The position numbers and the translations under genes are program-made. Below, one piece after another: positions 33,401-41,938 of a stretch of 64,000 bases of DNA. The stretch's first letter is position 1; each line of letters begins with the position of its first letter. The notes below the pieces were generated by a model. The model was given only the letters and a program-made list of their open reading frames with translations, searched no databases and was not told where the DNA came from. The DNA is from Solwaraspora sp. WMMD406 (GTDB lineage: Bacteria; Actinomycetota; Actinomycetes; Mycobacteriales; Micromonosporaceae). Location: positions 124,001 through 188,000 of the forward strand of contig NZ_JARUBF010000001.1 of NCBI RefSeq assembly GCF_029626025.1, read 5' to 3'.

Positions 33401-36400
33401 CCAGCCTTGCCCGTGGCTACCGGGGCGACCCGCAGCGCACCGCCGACAAGTTCGTCACGTACGCCGGGCGGCGCTGGTATCGCAGCGGCGACCTGGCCCG
33501 CTACCGGCCGGACGGCACCCTGGAGTTCCTCGGCCGGGCCGACCACCAGGTCAAGATCCGGGGACACCGGATCGAACTCGGCGAGGTCGAGGCGGCGCTC
33601 GTCGCCCACCCGGCGATCGAGCAGGCGGTCGCCGTGGTGACCGGCGAGGGTCCGGCCCGCCGGCTGGCCGCAGCCGTCACGATGTCGTCCACCGGCGCCG
33701 ACGCCGACGCCGACGCGAGCCCACCGGACGATCTGGACGGTTGGCTCGCCGACCGGCTGCCGGAGCACATGCGGTGTGACACCGTCACGGTGTGGCCGCG
33801 ACTGCCGTTGACCGGCAACGGCAAAGTGGACCGGTCCGCCGTACGGGCGGCGTTGACCGCCGACGCCGAGCTGCGACGCGGCGGTGAGCGGCCGGCGCAG
33901 CCACCGCAGGGCGCGCTGGAGACGCTGGTCGCCGAGGTCTGGTCCGAACTGCTCGGCGTGGCCGGGGTGAGCCGAGACGACTCGTTCTTCGCGCTCGGTG
34001 GCGACTCGCTGCTCGCCACCGGCCTGCTGGTCCGGCTGCGCGGCAGCGGCGTGCGGGGGGCCCGGCTGGCCGCCCTGTTCGCCAGCCCCCGGCTGGCGGA
34101 CTTCGCCGCCGGTCTGACACTGGACGACGCCGCGCCCCGGCCCGGTACGCCGGCCGCCGACCCGGGCCAGGTCGCCGAACCGGTGGTGGTCGCCGACCTG
34201 GCGCACCGGCACGAACCGTTTCCGCCGACGGACGTGCAGCGCGCCTACTTCGTGGGCCGGGATCCCCGGCTGCCGCTCGGTGGCGTCGGCACCTGGCAGT
34301 ACATCGAGTTCGACGGGGTCGACGTCGACCTCGACCGGCTGCGACACGCCTGGCAACGGCTGGTCGACCGGCACGAGATGCTGCGGGCCGTGTTCGACGC
34401 CGACGGCAACCAGCGAATCCTGCCCGAGGTGCCGCCGGTCCGGATTGACCTGGTCGACGTGGGCGACGCGGTCGACCTGATCGACCTGATCGACGTGGTC
34501 GACCCGGTCGACGCGGTCGACGCGGTCGACGCGGTCGACGCGGTCGACGCCGATACGGCCACGGCGCTGGAGCAGCTCCGGACGAGCCGGTCGCACCTGC
34601 TGACCGACCTGACCCGCTGGCCGCTGTTCGACGTGGCGGCGGTGCGCTATCGCGAGGCCGGACAGGTCCGTACCAGGGTCGCGGTCGGACTCGACTACAT
34701 CGTCTTCGACGCCCTGTCGATCATGACCCTCTACACCGAGCTCGACCTGCTCTATCGGCAGCCGAACGCCGACCTGCCGCCGATCGAGGTGTCGTTCCGC
34801 GACTACCTGCTGCAGGTTCGCCCGGATCCCGAGGTCGTCGAGCAGGATCAGCGGTACTGGACGCGACGCCTCGCCGGCCTTCCGCCCGCGCCGCAGTTGC
34901 CGACCACCCGCCACCCGGCCGAGGTGACCCGACCCCGGTTCACCCGCCGGCAGCACCACCTGGCGCCGCAGGCGTGGGCGGCGATCCGGGGCCGGGCCCG
35001 CCGGCACGGGCTCACCCCGTCGACGGTGCTGCTCGCCGCGTACGCCGAGGTGCTCGGTGCCTGGAGCGGCCGGCGTGACCTGACGGTCACCCTGACGTTG
35101 TTCAACCGGCGCGACGCGCATCCGCACGTCTATCGGGTACTCGGCGACTTCACCACCTTGTCGCTGGCCGACTACCGGCCGACCGTCGGCGGCACCTTCC
35201 TGGCCGACGCCACCGCGCTGCACCGGCGGATGGGCGAAGACCTGGACCACCGCGAGGTCAGCCCGTCCTGGCTGCTGCGGGAACTGGCCCGGGTCACCGG
35301 CAGCATGGAGGCGATGCCGGTCGTGTTCACCAGCGCGATCGGCGTCGGCGACGGCGTGTCCATGGACCGCTCGGAGCCGTTCCCGCAACCGGTCTGGGGC
35401 ATCTCCCAGTCACCCCAGGTGTGTCTGGACAACCAGGTGCTGGAGTCGCACGACGGGTTGCTGGTGACCTGGGACAGCGTCGACGAGCTGTTCCTGCCCG
35501 GCGTACTGGACGCGATGTTCGAGGCCTACCTGGGCCTGCTCGACCATCTCGCTGGTGCCGACTGGGACACGCCGGTGCCGGCGTTGCTGCCGGCCGGGCA
35601 GCGGACGGTCCGGGAACGGATCAACGCCACCGACGCGCCGATCCCCCGGCAGACGCTGCACGGCCGTGCCTTCGCCGCCGCCCGCCACGCGCCGGAGCAC
35701 CCGGCGCTCATCTGGCACGACAGCGGCGGCGGTCCGGCCACGATGACCTACGCCGAGCTGGCCGAGCGGGCGCTGCGGATCGCGGGCGCGCTGGTCACCG
35801 CCGGGGTACGCCGTGGCGATCCGGTGGCGATCACCCTGCCGAAAGGCCCGGACCAGGTGGTGGCGGCCCTCGGCGTCCTGGCCGCCGGCGCGGCGTACGT
35901 TCCGGTCGGGGTGGAGCAGCCCGCGCTGCGCCGCGAGCGGATCTACCGGGACGCGGGCGTCACGGCGGTGATCGCCGCCGACGACGCGGACACCGGCCCG
36001 GCTCCGGCGCTGTCGGTGGCGGCCGCGCTTGCGGCGACGCCGCTGGCCGAGCCGGTCCCGGTCGACCCCGACGATCCGGCGTACGTCATCTTCACCTCCG
36101 GTTCCACCGGCACCCCGAAGGGCGTCGAGGTCAGCCACGACGCGGCCGCGAACACCTGCACCGACATCAACACCAGGTTCGACGTCGGGCCGGACGACCG
36201 GGTGCTCGCCCTGTCCGCGCTCGACTTCGATCTGTCGGTGTACGACATCTTCGGCGTCCTCGGTGCCGGCGGCACGCTGGTGCTGCCGGCCGAGGACGAG
36301 CGACGCGACGCCCCCCGCTGGCTCGCGCTGGTCGCCGCGCACGGCGTGACGCTGTGGAACACCGTACCGACGTTGTTGGACATGCTGCTGGTGGCGGCCG

Positions 36401-37443
36401 AACCCGGCGGGATACCGGCGAGCCTGCGGCTGGCGCTGGTGTCCGGCGACTGGGTGGGCCTGGACCTGCCCGGCCGGCTGGCCGCCGCGACCGCCGGACG
36501 CGCCGACGGGGCGTGCCGGCTCGTCGCGCTCGGCGGCGCCACGGAGGCGTCGATCTGGTCCAACGCGTTCGAGGTGGCCGAGGTGCCCGACCACTGGCGG
36601 TCGGTGCCGTACGGGTTCCCGCTGGCCAACCAGGCGTACCGGGTGGTCGACGACGCCGGGCGGGACCGGCCGGACTGGGTGGCCGGCGAGCTGTGGATCG
36701 GCGGCCGTGGGGTGGCCCGTGGCTACCGGGGTGACCCCGCGCGGACCGGGGAGAAGTTCGTCACCGGCCGGTCGGGCCGCTGGTACCGCACCGGTGACCT
36801 GGGCCGCTACTGGCCGGACGGCACCCTGGAGTTCCTGGGTCGGGTCGACCACCAGGTGAAGGTCGGCGGCCACCGGTTGGAGCTCGGCGAGATCGAGGCC
36901 GCCATGGAGGCGCACCCGGGCACCGGCCGGGCCGTCGTGGTGGTCACCGGCGGGCGTGCCGCCCGTCGGCTGCACGGGTTCGTCGAAGCCGGCGGCGGAT
37001 CGTCGGACGTGCCGGCCGCGCTGCGCCGGTTCCTCGGCGAGCGGCTACCCGGGTACGCGGTCCCGGCCCGGATCACCGTCGTCGACGCGTTGCCACTGAC
37101 CAGCAACGGCAAGGTGGACCGGTCCGCGCTCAGTGAGCTGGCGGCGGCGACCGAGGACGATCCCCGGGCACGACCACCGTCCGGCGACATCGAGACGGCG
37201 GTCGCGCAGCTCTGGCAGGAGCTGCTGGGTGTGCCGGTGGCCGACCGGGAGGCGAACTTCTTCACCCTGGGTGGGGACAGTGTCAGCGCGCTGCGGATGC
37301 TCACGTCGATCCGTCAGCGGTACGGGGTCGACGTACCGGTCCGACGGTTCCTGGCGGCGGCGACGGTGGCCGAAGTGGCCGCGGCCGTCGCGGCGGAAAC
37401 CCCGGACGCTAATGAAAACGAGTACGATTTCGGACTACTATGA
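30466..37443 (+). CDS. NRPS: ArCP-Cy-A-PCP-Cy-A-PCP (HMWP2-like loading and two extension modules)
   Basis: 2325 residues. Domains in order: aryl carrier protein with Ser66 (GLDSL); Cy1 with DxxxxDxxS at D285-S293; A1 (A3 motif FTSGSTGDPKG near 753-763); PCP1 with Ser1181; Cy2 with D1410-D1415-S1418; A2 (FTSGSTGTPKG near 1876-1886); PCP2 with Ser2272. There is no embedded methyltransferase, epimerase or thioesterase, so it hands on to the NRPS at 18827-24451, which has a docking domain. The A2 pocket reads DLYNLSLIWK, the cysteine code. A1 reads DLYNLGLIHK, whose second half resembles Thr codes (NIGMVHK). Its start overlaps the tautomerase gene; its end overlaps the ABC gene. Confidence 0.93.
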   Translation: MTISSRYAADQAAPDQTVTDGSAAGAGVPPPSPATDPVRAAVASALNVEYAELTPEADLFALGLDSLTLIRLVSGWRRAGHLVTFEQLAEAPTLADWAAALAATPTGSRTGAPAGSSAEDTDSGDAAQHTVGGDAEPGTTPTDDATGPVDPAAPFELATMQYAYWIGRQDNQPYGGVAAHFYVEFDGHGVDPQALDRALAALSARHGMLRARFDDTGRQRIAARGGLALTVHDLRTQAPQEVERRLAGLRQRYTHQRMDVEHGEVLAVAVSLLPDGATRLHVDLDMLVADALSMRILLDDLRRLYERPDEPLPPVTSGFPQYLAAHRRAAATDRDRARAWWRDRLSDLPGGPQLPLRPDAGRPGAAARSERLHHWLDPRRKQALLERAARHQVTPAAALATAFAEVLGAFSDDRRFLLNLPLFAREPLVSDVNRLVGDFSSSVLLGVDTGGVLPFTDRARRVQSDLHAAVDHGAYAGVEVLRDLSRQAGQPVLAPVVYTSALGLGEIYDTALQDTFGTPSWIISQGPQVWLDAQVTELDGGLLLNWDVRLDVLADGVATAAFTAYRELVEALVGTDDAWRRPVGSVLPAGQAAVRAKVNATAVDRPARCLHDGFLRQVADRPHQPAVIDGDRTVSYAELADAAARVHTLLAAHGVGPGDPVGVTLPKGTDQIVAVLGVLAAGGCYVPVGIDQPAHRRARVHTLGGVRVVLTDPDHRERVSAAGARPVLVGDAATLAPSTPAPVDPQALGYVLFTSGSTGDPKGVEMTHAAAVNTIDALNARLDLGPDDRVLTLSGLEFDLSVYDVFGLLTAGGALVVVGEDQRRDAANWWRLVTRHRVSVWNTVPALLDMLLVAATDRTATPDATTPEATTPHAATEHQPTTEDPPTTALRAVLLGGDVIGPDLPGRLRAVAPACRFLALGGMTEAAIHSTVYEVPPAGPQETSMPWGVPLDNVVCRVADADDRDRPDWVTGELWVGGASLARGYRGDPQRTADKFVTYAGRRWYRSGDLARYRPDGTLEFLGRADHQVKIRGHRIELGEVEAALVAHPAIEQAVAVVTGEGPARRLAAAVTMSSTGADADADASPPDDLDGWLADRLPEHMRCDTVTVWPRLPLTGNGKVDRSAVRAALTADAELRRGGERPAQPPQGALETLVAEVWSELLGVAGVSRDDSFFALGGDSLLATGLLVRLRGSGVRGARLAALFASPRLADFAAGLTLDDAAPRPGTPAADPGQVAEPVVVADLAHRHEPFPPTDVQRAYFVGRDPRLPLGGVGTWQYIEFDGVDVDLDRLRHAWQRLVDRHEMLRAVFDADGNQRILPEVPPVRIDLVDVGDAVDLIDLIDVVDPVDAVDAVDAVDAVDADTATALEQLRTSRSHLLTDLTRWPLFDVAAVRYREAGQVRTRVAVGLDYIVFDALSIMTLYTELDLLYRQPNADLPPIEVSFRDYLLQVRPDPEVVEQDQRYWTRRLAGLPPAPQLPTTRHPAEVTRPRFTRRQHHLAPQAWAAIRGRARRHGLTPSTVLLAAYAEVLGAWSGRRDLTVTLTLFNRRDAHPHVYRVLGDFTTLSLADYRPTVGGTFLADATALHRRMGEDLDHREVSPSWLLRELARVTGSMEAMPVVFTSAIGVGDGVSMDRSEPFPQPVWGISQSPQVCLDNQVLESHDGLLVTWDSVDELFLPGVLDAMFEAYLGLLDHLAGADWDTPVPALLPAGQRTVRERINATDAPIPRQTLHGRAFAAARHAPEHPALIWHDSGGGPATMTYAELAERALRIAGALVTAGVRRGDPVAITLPKGPDQVVAALGVLAAGAAYVPVGVEQPALRRERIYRDAGVTAVIAADDADTGPAPALSVAAALAATPLAEPVPVDPDDPAYVIFTSGSTGTPKGVEVSHDAAANTCTDINTRFDVGPDDRVLALSALDFDLSVYDIFGVLGAGGTLVLPAEDERRDAPRWLALVAAHGVTLWNTVPTLLDMLLVAAEPGGIPASLRLALVSGDWVGLDLPGRLAAATAGRADGACRLVALGGATEASIWSNAFEVAEVPDHWRSVPYGFPLANQAYRVVDDAGRDRPDWVAGELWIGGRGVARGYRGDPARTGEKFVTGRSGRWYRTGDLGRYWPDGTLEFLGRVDHQVKVGGHRLELGEIEAAMEAHPGTGRAVVVVTGGRAARRLHGFVEAGGGSSDVPAALRRFLGERLPGYAVPARITVVDALPLTSNGKVDRSALSELAAATEDDPRARPPSGDIETAVAQLWQELLGVPVADREANFFTLGGDSVSALRMLTSIRQRYGVDVPVRRFLAAATVAEVAAAVAAETPDANENEYDFGLL
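33041..33130 (+). repeat. Low-complexity Thr/Ala/Pro-coding insertion in adenylation domain A1
   Basis: Repeats of GCGACGCCCGACGCCACGACGC-like triplet blocks encode ATPDATTPEATTPHAAT-type residues in a surface loop between the Asn278-equivalent and the next core segment of A1. The insertion is in frame and has no counterpart in A2. Confidence 0.7.
34510..34548 (+). repeat. In-frame 9-bp tandem repeat in heterocyclization domain Cy2
   Basis: GACGCGGTC is repeated about four times exactly, encoding DAV units. Degenerate copies (GACCTGATC, GACGTGGTC) extend upstream to about 34457, giving a long Asp/Val-rich loop. Confidence 0.85.
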
Positions 37444-39200
37444 CCGACACTGACAGACCCCGACCGCTGGCCACGGTTCTCGGCCCGGTCCGTGCCCCGC
37501 TGGCCCTCGCGATGGTCCTGCAGGCGCTGGCCAGCACCGCCGGCGTCGGCGTGCTCATCGCGATGGTGCGGGTCGGCGACCGGTTGCTGGACCCCGCCGC
37601 GCCCGGCACGGTGTGGCCGGTGGCCCTGTCCGGCGCGGGCGCGGCGGTGGCCGCCGTACTGCTCGCCACGGCCGCCACCGTCGTCACCCACCTCGCCGAC
37701 AGCCGGCTGCAGTTGCGGCTGCGGCGTGCGTTGGCCGACCGGCTCAGCCGGATGCCGCTGACCTGGTTCACCCAGCAGGGCTCCGGCCGGGTGAAGAAGG
37801 TCGTACACGACGACGTGCAGACCATGCACTACCTGGTGGCGCACACCGTGCTCGACGTGACCGCCGTGGTCGTGACACCACTGGTCGCGGTGGCCTACCT
37901 GGCCAGCGTCGCCTGGTGGCTCGCCCTGATCAGCCTGCTGCCGCTGGCCGCCGGGCTCGGACTGTTCCGCCGGGCGATGGCCGGAGCGGGACCGAAGATG
38001 GCGGCGTACGGTCAGGCGGCCCGGGAGATCAACAGCGCGGCGGTGGAGTTCGTCGACGGCATCGCCGTGCTGAAGACCTTCGGCCAGACCGGCGTCGCGC
38101 ACCGACGGTTCCGGCAGGCCGCCGAGGCGTTCAGCGACTTCTTCGCCCGCTGGGCCGCCGGCACCACCGGGATCACCACCGCCTCACAGCTGGTGGTCAC
38201 CGCACCGGTCGTCCTGCTGATCGTGCTCGGCGTCGGCGTGCCCGCCGCCGTCGCCGGACAGCTCGCACCGTCGGCGCTGGTGGCGTTCGTGCTGCTGGCA
38301 CCGGCGGTGGCCGCGCCGGCCGCCGGCATCGGCGGCCGGGTCCAGGCCCTACGGACCGGCCTCGGCGCGGCGGCCGAGGTCGCCGCCCTCATCCATCATC
38401 CGGACGATCAGGTCGGCGGCGGTACGGGCCACCCGGACGGGACCTCGGTCCGATTGACCGGGGTCAGCTTCTCCTACGACGGCACCCGCCAGGTGCTCGA
38501 CAGCGTCGATCTGGAACTCGCCCCGGGCACCGTCACCGCACTGGTCGGGCCCTCCGGGGCCGGCAAGTCGACGGTGGCCCGGCTGATCGCCGGCTTTCAC
38601 CCGCCCACCGCCGGCCAGGTCAGTGTCGGCGGGATCGCCGTCGAGGAACTGGACCCGGCGGTGCTGCACCGCACCATCGGGTTCGTCCTGCAGGACGTCA
38701 TCCTGCTGCGGGCCAGCGTCGCGGAGAACATCGCGCTGGCCCGCCCGGACGCCGGCCACGACGAGATCGAAGCCGCCGCGCGGGCCGCGTACATCCACGA
38801 CCGGATCGTCGCCGAGCCGGCCGGCTACGACGCCGTCGTCGGCGTCGACGTCTCCTTCTCCGGCGGTGAGGCGCAGCGGATCTCCATCGCCCGGGCGCTG
38901 CTCGCCGACCCGCCGGTACTGGTGCTCGACGAGGCCACCGCCTACGCCGACCCGCACGCCGAGTCCGCGATCCAGCGGGCGTTGTCCGCCCTGGCCGCCG
39001 GCCGCACCCTGCTGGTCATCGCGCACCGGCTGGCCAGCATCCGCGCCGCCGACCAGATCGTCGTCCTCGACCAGGGACGGATCGTCGAACAGGGCACCCA
39101 TCCCGAACTGCTCACCCGTGACGGCCGGTACGCCCGGATGTGGCAGGCCCAGGAATCCCACCGGCCGACACCGGCCAGTCTCGCCCAGGAGTCGGCATGA
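37440..39200 (+). CDS. ABC transporter, fused membrane and ATPase domains (YbtP-like)
   Basis: A 586-residue half-transporter. Six N-terminal membrane helices (to about residue 300) are followed by an ATPase with Walker A GPSGAGKST, signature SFSGGEAQR and Walker B VLDEATAYAD. Metallophore clusters carry paired proteins of this fold (YbtP/YbtQ, IrtA/IrtB) that import metal-loaded chelator despite an exporter-type architecture. The ATG overlaps the NRPS stop and the gene overlaps its partner, so both are coupled to chelator synthesis. Export is the alternative. Confidence 0.87.
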   Translation: MTDTDRPRPLATVLGPVRAPLALAMVLQALASTAGVGVLIAMVRVGDRLLDPAAPGTVWPVALSGAGAAVAAVLLATAATVVTHLADSRLQLRLRRALADRLSRMPLTWFTQQGSGRVKKVVHDDVQTMHYLVAHTVLDVTAVVVTPLVAVAYLASVAWWLALISLLPLAAGLGLFRRAMAGAGPKMAAYGQAAREINSAAVEFVDGIAVLKTFGQTGVAHRRFRQAAEAFSDFFARWAAGTTGITTASQLVVTAPVVLLIVLGVGVPAAVAGQLAPSALVAFVLLAPAVAAPAAGIGGRVQALRTGLGAAAEVAALIHHPDDQVGGGTGHPDGTSVRLTGVSFSYDGTRQVLDSVDLELAPGTVTALVGPSGAGKSTVARLIAGFHPPTAGQVSVGGIAVEELDPAVLHRTIGFVLQDVILLRASVAENIALARPDAGHDEIEAAARAAYIHDRIVAEPAGYDAVVGVDVSFSGGEAQRISIARALLADPPVLVLDEATAYADPHAESAIQRALSALAAGRTLLVIAHRLASIRAADQIVVLDQGRIVEQGTHPELLTRDGRYARMWQAQESHRPTPASLAQESA

Positions 39201-40924
39201 TCCGCGCCCTGTCCGCCGCCCTCGGCCCCGCCCAGGCCGGACCGCTGCGGCGGTTGCTCGTCCTGCTGGTCGCGGCGGCCACCGCCCAGGGCGTCGCGTA
39301 CGCCCTGCTGGTGCCGCTGGTCCGAGGCGTGCTGGGCGAGCGGCCAGCGGCGGCGCTGCCCTGGCTGGCGGCCTTCGGCGTCGCGGTCGCCTGCTACGCC
39401 GCGCTGACCTGGTCCGGGCAGTACCTCGGCTTCGCCACCGGACAGTCGGTGGCCCGGGTGCTGCACCAGCGGCTCGGCGAGAAAATCGCCCAACTGCCAC
39501 TGGGCTGGTTCAGCCCGGCCCGCACCGGCGAGGTCAGTCGGCTGGCGAGCCAGAGCGTACTGCAGCTGATGAACATGCCCGCGCATCTGATGCGGCCGAT
39601 CGTCACCGCCGCGGTGACACCGCTGGTGGTGGTGCTGGCGCTGCTGGTCGTCGAGCCGCGGCTCGGGATCGCCGTCGCCGTGGCCGCCCCCCTGCTGCTG
39701 CTCATCCTGCGCTGGAGCAACCGGGCGGTGGCCCGTGCCGACGCCGACCGGCACCGGGTGATGGACGACGCGGCGGCCCGGATCGTCGAGTTCGCTCAGG
39801 CGCAGCCGCTGCTGCGGGCGTACGGACGGACCGCCCGCGAGCACCGACTGCTCGACGACGCCCTGCTGGCGCAGAGCCGCGCGGACCACGCTCTGCTGGG
39901 CCGTGCCGTCGTCGGGCTGGTCTCCTTCGGGTTCGCCGTCCGGGTCCTGCTCGGCACCGTACTGCTGCTCGGGGTTCACCTGGCGATCGGCGGCGCGCTC
40001 GACGCGGCGACGCTGGTCGCCGTACTGGTGTTGACGGTCCGCTTCACCGAGCCGCTGGCCACGGCCGCCGAACTCGGCGCGTCGCTGCGGATGGCGTCGG
40101 GGCACCTCGCCGGGGTGAACGGGGTGCTGCGGGCCGCGACGCTGCCCGAGCCGCGCCAGCCCCGGCGACCGGACGGTGGCGAGGTCGTCTTCGACGACGT
40201 GCGGTTCGGCTACGACGGGCGCCCAGTGCTGCGCGGGGTCAGCTTCACGTTGCCGCAGCGGAGCTTGACCGCGCTGGTCGGGCCGTCCGGCGCCGGCAAG
40301 ACGACGGTGGCCCGGCTGCTGGCCCGGTTCTGGGACGCCGACGCCGGGGCGGTACGCGTCGGCGGAGTCGACGTACGAGACATCACCCCGGCGGACCTGG
40401 CGACGCGAGTGTCGTTCATCTTCCAGGACGTGTACCTGTTCGACGGCACCCTCGCCGACAACGTCCGGCTCGGCCGGCCGGACGCCGACGACGACGAGGT
40501 ACGCGAGGCCATCGACCGGGCCGGTCTCACCGACGTCGTCGCCGACCTGCCGGCTGGGTGGGACACCCCGGTCGGCGAGGGTGGTACGGCGTTGTCCGGT
40601 GGGCAGCGCCAGCGGGTGTCGATCGCCCGGGCCCTGCTCAAGAACGCGCCGATCGTCGTGCTCGACGAGGCGACCGCCTCCCTGGACGCCGAAGCCGACG
40701 CGGCGGTGCAGACCGCGGTGGCCGCGCTGGCCCGCCGGGCGACCCTGCTGGTCATCGCCCACCGGCTGCAGACCGTGCAGGCCGCCGACCAGATCCTGGT
40801 GCTGTCCGACGGACGGATCAGCGACCGGGGCACCCACGACGAACTTGTCGACCGGGACGGCCTGTACGCCTCGTTCTGGCGGGAACGGGTCGAGTCCCAG
40901 GGATGGCGCCTCGTCGACCGATAG
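39197..40924 (+). CDS. ABC transporter, fused membrane and ATPase domains (YbtQ-like partner)
   Basis: A 575-residue half-transporter with six membrane helices and an ATPase domain (Walker A GPSGAGKTT, signature LSGGQRQR, Walker B VLDEATASLD). It begins with an ATGA overlap and should form a heterodimer with the preceding protein. Both catalytic sites look intact. It is the last gene of the plus-strand operon and ends at the tandem GGTCGGCC repeat and the terminator. Confidence 0.87.
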   Translation: MIRALSAALGPAQAGPLRRLLVLLVAAATAQGVAYALLVPLVRGVLGERPAAALPWLAAFGVAVACYAALTWSGQYLGFATGQSVARVLHQRLGEKIAQLPLGWFSPARTGEVSRLASQSVLQLMNMPAHLMRPIVTAAVTPLVVVLALLVVEPRLGIAVAVAAPLLLLILRWSNRAVARADADRHRVMDDAAARIVEFAQAQPLLRAYGRTAREHRLLDDALLAQSRADHALLGRAVVGLVSFGFAVRVLLGTVLLLGVHLAIGGALDAATLVAVLVLTVRFTEPLATAAELGASLRMASGHLAGVNGVLRAATLPEPRQPRRPDGGEVVFDDVRFGYDGRPVLRGVSFTLPQRSLTALVGPSGAGKTTVARLLARFWDADAGAVRVGGVDVRDITPADLATRVSFIFQDVYLFDGTLADNVRLGRPDADDDEVREAIDRAGLTDVVADLPAGWDTPVGEGGTALSGGQRQRVSIARALLKNAPIVVLDEATASLDAEADAAVQTAVAALARRATLLVIAHRLQTVQAADQILVLSDGRISDRGTHDELVDRDGLYASFWRERVESQGWRLVDR

Positions 40925-40955
40925 GTCGGCCGGTCGGCCGGTCGGCCGGTCGGCC
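40924..40955. repeat. Four tandem copies of GGTCGGCC
   Basis: An exact 8-bp unit is repeated four times directly over the stop of the second ABC gene. A slippage-prone tract without visible function. Confidence 0.9.
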
Positions 40956-41004
40956 GGGTGCGCCACCGGCAGCGCGACAACCAACAGCTCGACAACCGAC
41001 AGGC

Positions 41005-41037
41005 AACCGGCGGCCACCACGGGGGTGGCCGCCGGTT
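41005..41037. terminator. Bidirectional hairpin terminator between the ABC and His-rich genes
   Basis: AACCGGCGGCCACC pairs perfectly over 14 bp with GGTGGCCGCCGGTT around the loop ACGGG. It lies between convergent genes, one base before the stop of the His-rich gene, and can stop transcription from both sides. Confidence 0.88.
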
Positions 41038-41340
41038 TCAGTGGTCGTCCCAGTGTTCCTCGTGCCGGGCGTGCCGGTGCCCGTCGTGCACGTAGTCCAC
41101 GTGTCCGTCGTGCGGCACCGCCACGTGCCCGCATCCTTCGCGATGCTCGTGGTCGTGCCGGTCGTGGACCTGGTGGGCGGCCGGCTCGCATTCGTCGAAG
41201 TGGCCCTGGTGCTCACGGTGCAGGTGCCCGTCGTGGACGTAGTCGACATGTTCCTGGTGCGGAACGGCGACATGCCCACAGTCCGACCCATGCCGGTGCT
41301 GGTGCGCCTCGTGTTGCCGATGCAGCTGTTCTGTTGTCAC
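41038..41340 (-). CDS. Small histidine-rich, probably zinc-binding protein with a duplicated motif
   Basis: A 100-residue protein with 27 His and 3 Cys. The unit CGHVAVPH..HVDYVHDGH.H followed by HxxHxD occurs twice (about residues 21-51 and 70-100), an internal duplication. The GTG at 41340 is chosen because GGAGGAGGGG precedes it by a few bases. It lies downstream of the zinc-independent ribosomal protein genes, so it is probably Zur-controlled and may store or buffer zinc (or nickel) in the cytoplasm; there is no signal peptide or membrane segment. Related His-rich proteins occur in actinomycetes but I know of no proven function. Confidence 0.75.
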   Translation of the reverse strand: MTTEQLHRQHEAHQHRHGSDCGHVAVPHQEHVDYVHDGHLHREHQGHFDECEPAAHQVHDRHDHEHREGCGHVAVPHDGHVDYVHDGHRHARHEEHWDDH

Positions 41341-41465
41341 TACCCCTCCTCCAACGCGATCCGGTACGCCAGGGAACGGTAGTGAAGACGGCCGTGGTTT
41401 CTCCGGGATTCGGCGACAACCGGTCCGATCGGCCACCACCGGCGCGGTCACTCGGCCGACAGGTC

Positions 41466-41771
41466 CTACCAGGACGCCTTGCGGATCCCGGGCAGTTCAC
41501 CGCGGAGCGCCATCTCGCGGAAACGCACCCGCGACAGGCCGAACCGGCGCAGCACGCCACGGGGCCGACCGTCGATCGCGTCGCGGCTCCGGCGCCGGAC
41601 CCGGCTGGAGTCGCGGGGCAGGGCGGCGAGTTCGCGAACCGCCTCGGCCCGCTGGTCGGGCTCCGTGTCGGGCGCCGAGATCAGCTTCTTGAGGGCGGCC
41701 CGCTGGTCGGCGTGGCGGGCGACCAGGATCGCCCGGCGATTCTCCCGCTCGACCAGGCTGCGGCGGGCCAT
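41466..41771 (-). CDS. rpsN: Ribosomal protein S14, zinc-independent (C-minus) paralogue
   Basis: A 101-residue S14. The end [33 protein letters not shown]-type region is recognisable (split here: [16 protein letters not shown], then [10 protein letters not shown]). It contains no cysteine, so it lacks the zinc ribbon of the C-plus form. Such copies replace the zinc form when zinc is scarce and free the metal. Its start overlaps the L33 gene end, placing it third in a Zur-controlled rpmB-rpmG-rpsN operon. Confidence 0.95.
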   Translation of the reverse strand: MARRSLVERENRRAILVARHADQRAALKKLISAPDTEPDQRAEAVRELAALPRDSSRVRRRSRDAIDGRPRGVLRRFGLSRVRFREMALRGELPGIRKASW

Positions 41772-41938
41772 CAGCGCTCCTCTCGGAACTCGACGTGCCG
41801 GCGGATGATGGGGTCGTACTTGCGCAGCACCAGCCGGTCGGGATCGTTGCGGCGGTTCTTGCGGGTGACGTAGGTGTAGCCGGTGCCGGCGGTGCTGCGC
41901 AGCTTGATCACGGGCCGGATCTCTGTGCTACGGGCCAT
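41771..41938 (-). CDS. rpmG: Ribosomal protein L33, zinc-independent paralogue
   Basis: A 55-residue L33 ([21 protein letters not shown], then [15 protein letters not shown]) without the two CxxC pairs of the zinc form. It overlaps the L28 gene by one base (TGATG) and the S14 gene at its end. It belongs to the zinc-sparing ribosome set. Confidence 0.95.
   Translation of the reverse strand: MARSTEIRPVIKLRSTAGTGYTYVTRKNRRNDPDRLVLRKYDPIIRRHVEFREER

Noticed and set aside
31507-35388. A 1293-codon open frame on the minus strand inside the loading NRPS
   Set aside because: It is antisense to clear NRPS domains on the plus strand, Arg/Val/Gly-rich and without any motif; a GC-skew shadow.
37405-37430. 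Possible Zur box (TGAAAACGAGTACGATTTC) before the YbtP-like gene
   Set aside because: It lies within the end of the NRPS coding region, spacing and core differ from the consensus, and the ABC gene overlaps the NRPS gene.
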